From NCBI RefSeq assembly GCF_045629565.1, contig NZ_JAZQRL010000027.1, positions 1-64,000 on the forward strand: a DNA stretch of 64,000 bases, in the 5' to 3' direction. This stretch comes from Arcticibacter sp045629565 (GTDB taxonomy: Bacteria; Bacteroidota; Bacteroidia; Sphingobacteriales; Sphingobacteriaceae). The position numbers and the translations under genes are program-made. Position 1 is the stretch's first letter. Each line of letters begins with the position of its first letter. Below the pieces are notes generated by a model that worked only from the letters and a program-made list of their open reading frames with translations, ran no database searches and was not told where the DNA came from. Positions 63,858 to 64,000 of this stretch are shown here, piece by piece.

Positions 63858-64000
63858 ATCCGGTCTTCAATTATAAAGACACCGGAGTATGCGGTAGAGG
63901 GTACCCCCTAAATGATTTTTATTTAATTATTTGCACAAGCCTATCGCAAGAACGATAACCACGGACAAAAGCATGTGTAAACCGTTTTGAATAGACAAGC

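Overview
The window looks like chromosome from a Bacteroidota member, most likely family Sphingobacteriaceae (Pedobacter-like). Evidence: two SusC/SusD outer-membrane pairs, a FecR anti-sigma factor, Bacteroidota-type promoters (TTTG, about 19 nt, TAnnTTTG), lipoproteins with Bacteroidota-style lipoboxes, and a DNA ligase D in the order phosphoesterase-ligase-polymerase. No rRNA, tRNA, CRISPR array, insertion sequence or prophage is visible. The family assignment is by recognition, not by a search.

Layout. 1-0.69 kb is gene-free and repeat-rich. 0.7-4.5 kb (plus strand) carries a hybrid histidine kinase, an Ohr-type peroxidase and a divergent leucyl/phenylalanyl-tRNA-transferase-like protein. 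4.5-32.1 kb (all minus) is one large exopolysaccharide operon of the Wzx/Wzy type, read leftward from a promoter at about 32.13 kb. Its order is Wza exporter, Wzc tyrosine kinase, UDP-HexNAc dehydrogenase and C4-epimerase (UDP-GalNAcA route), Wzx flippase, aminotransferase, two glycosyltransferases, second aminotransferase, priming phosphoglycosyltransferase, Wzy-like polymerase, three glycosyltransferases interleaved with two asparagine-synthase-like amidotransferases, UDP-glucuronate 4-epimerase, a pectate-lyase-family lipoprotein, a further glycosyltransferase, a FlaA1/PglF-type 4,6-dehydratase and a FemAB/GNAT-like transferase. A PglD/NeuD-type acetyltransferase lies just upstream at 32.4-33.0 kb. 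Together these predict a polymer rich in galacto-configured uronic acids, probably partly amidated and probably containing a bacillosamine-type diamino sugar. The same operon encodes a lyase that might cut that polymer.

33.3-47.0 kb (minus) is a carbohydrate-utilisation locus: SusC, SusD, a beta-propeller enzyme resembling the GH145/PL27 group, a LacI-family repressor, then an iron-dependent alcohol dehydrogenase, a DapA-type aldolase, PdxA2, a four-carbon acid-sugar kinase and a sodium:solute symporter. Two near-identical 18-bp palindromes, one on the promoter of the dehydrogenase operon and one upstream of SusC, predict a LacI-controlled two-operon regulon that couples outer-membrane capture to catabolism of a C4 sugar acid.

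47.4-56.6 kb is a miscellaneous region: SPW-repeat membrane protein, DUF72 protein coupled to DNA ligase D (no Ku in the window), LLM-class flavin oxidoreductase, small lipoprotein, DUF3606 and other small proteins, DUF2071 protein, DUF1080 protein and HPP membrane protein. 56.7-63.9 kb (minus) is a second SusCD locus with an STN-type SusC, controlled by a FecR anti-sigma factor whose sigma factor should lie just past the right edge, and ending with a secreted alpha/beta hydrolase.

The observations most worth a second look are the predicted uronamide polysaccharide with two amidotransferases and a built-in lyase with an altered active site, the Aat-like protein that has lost the canonical catalytic residues next to a FemAB-like protein, and the twin LacI operators.
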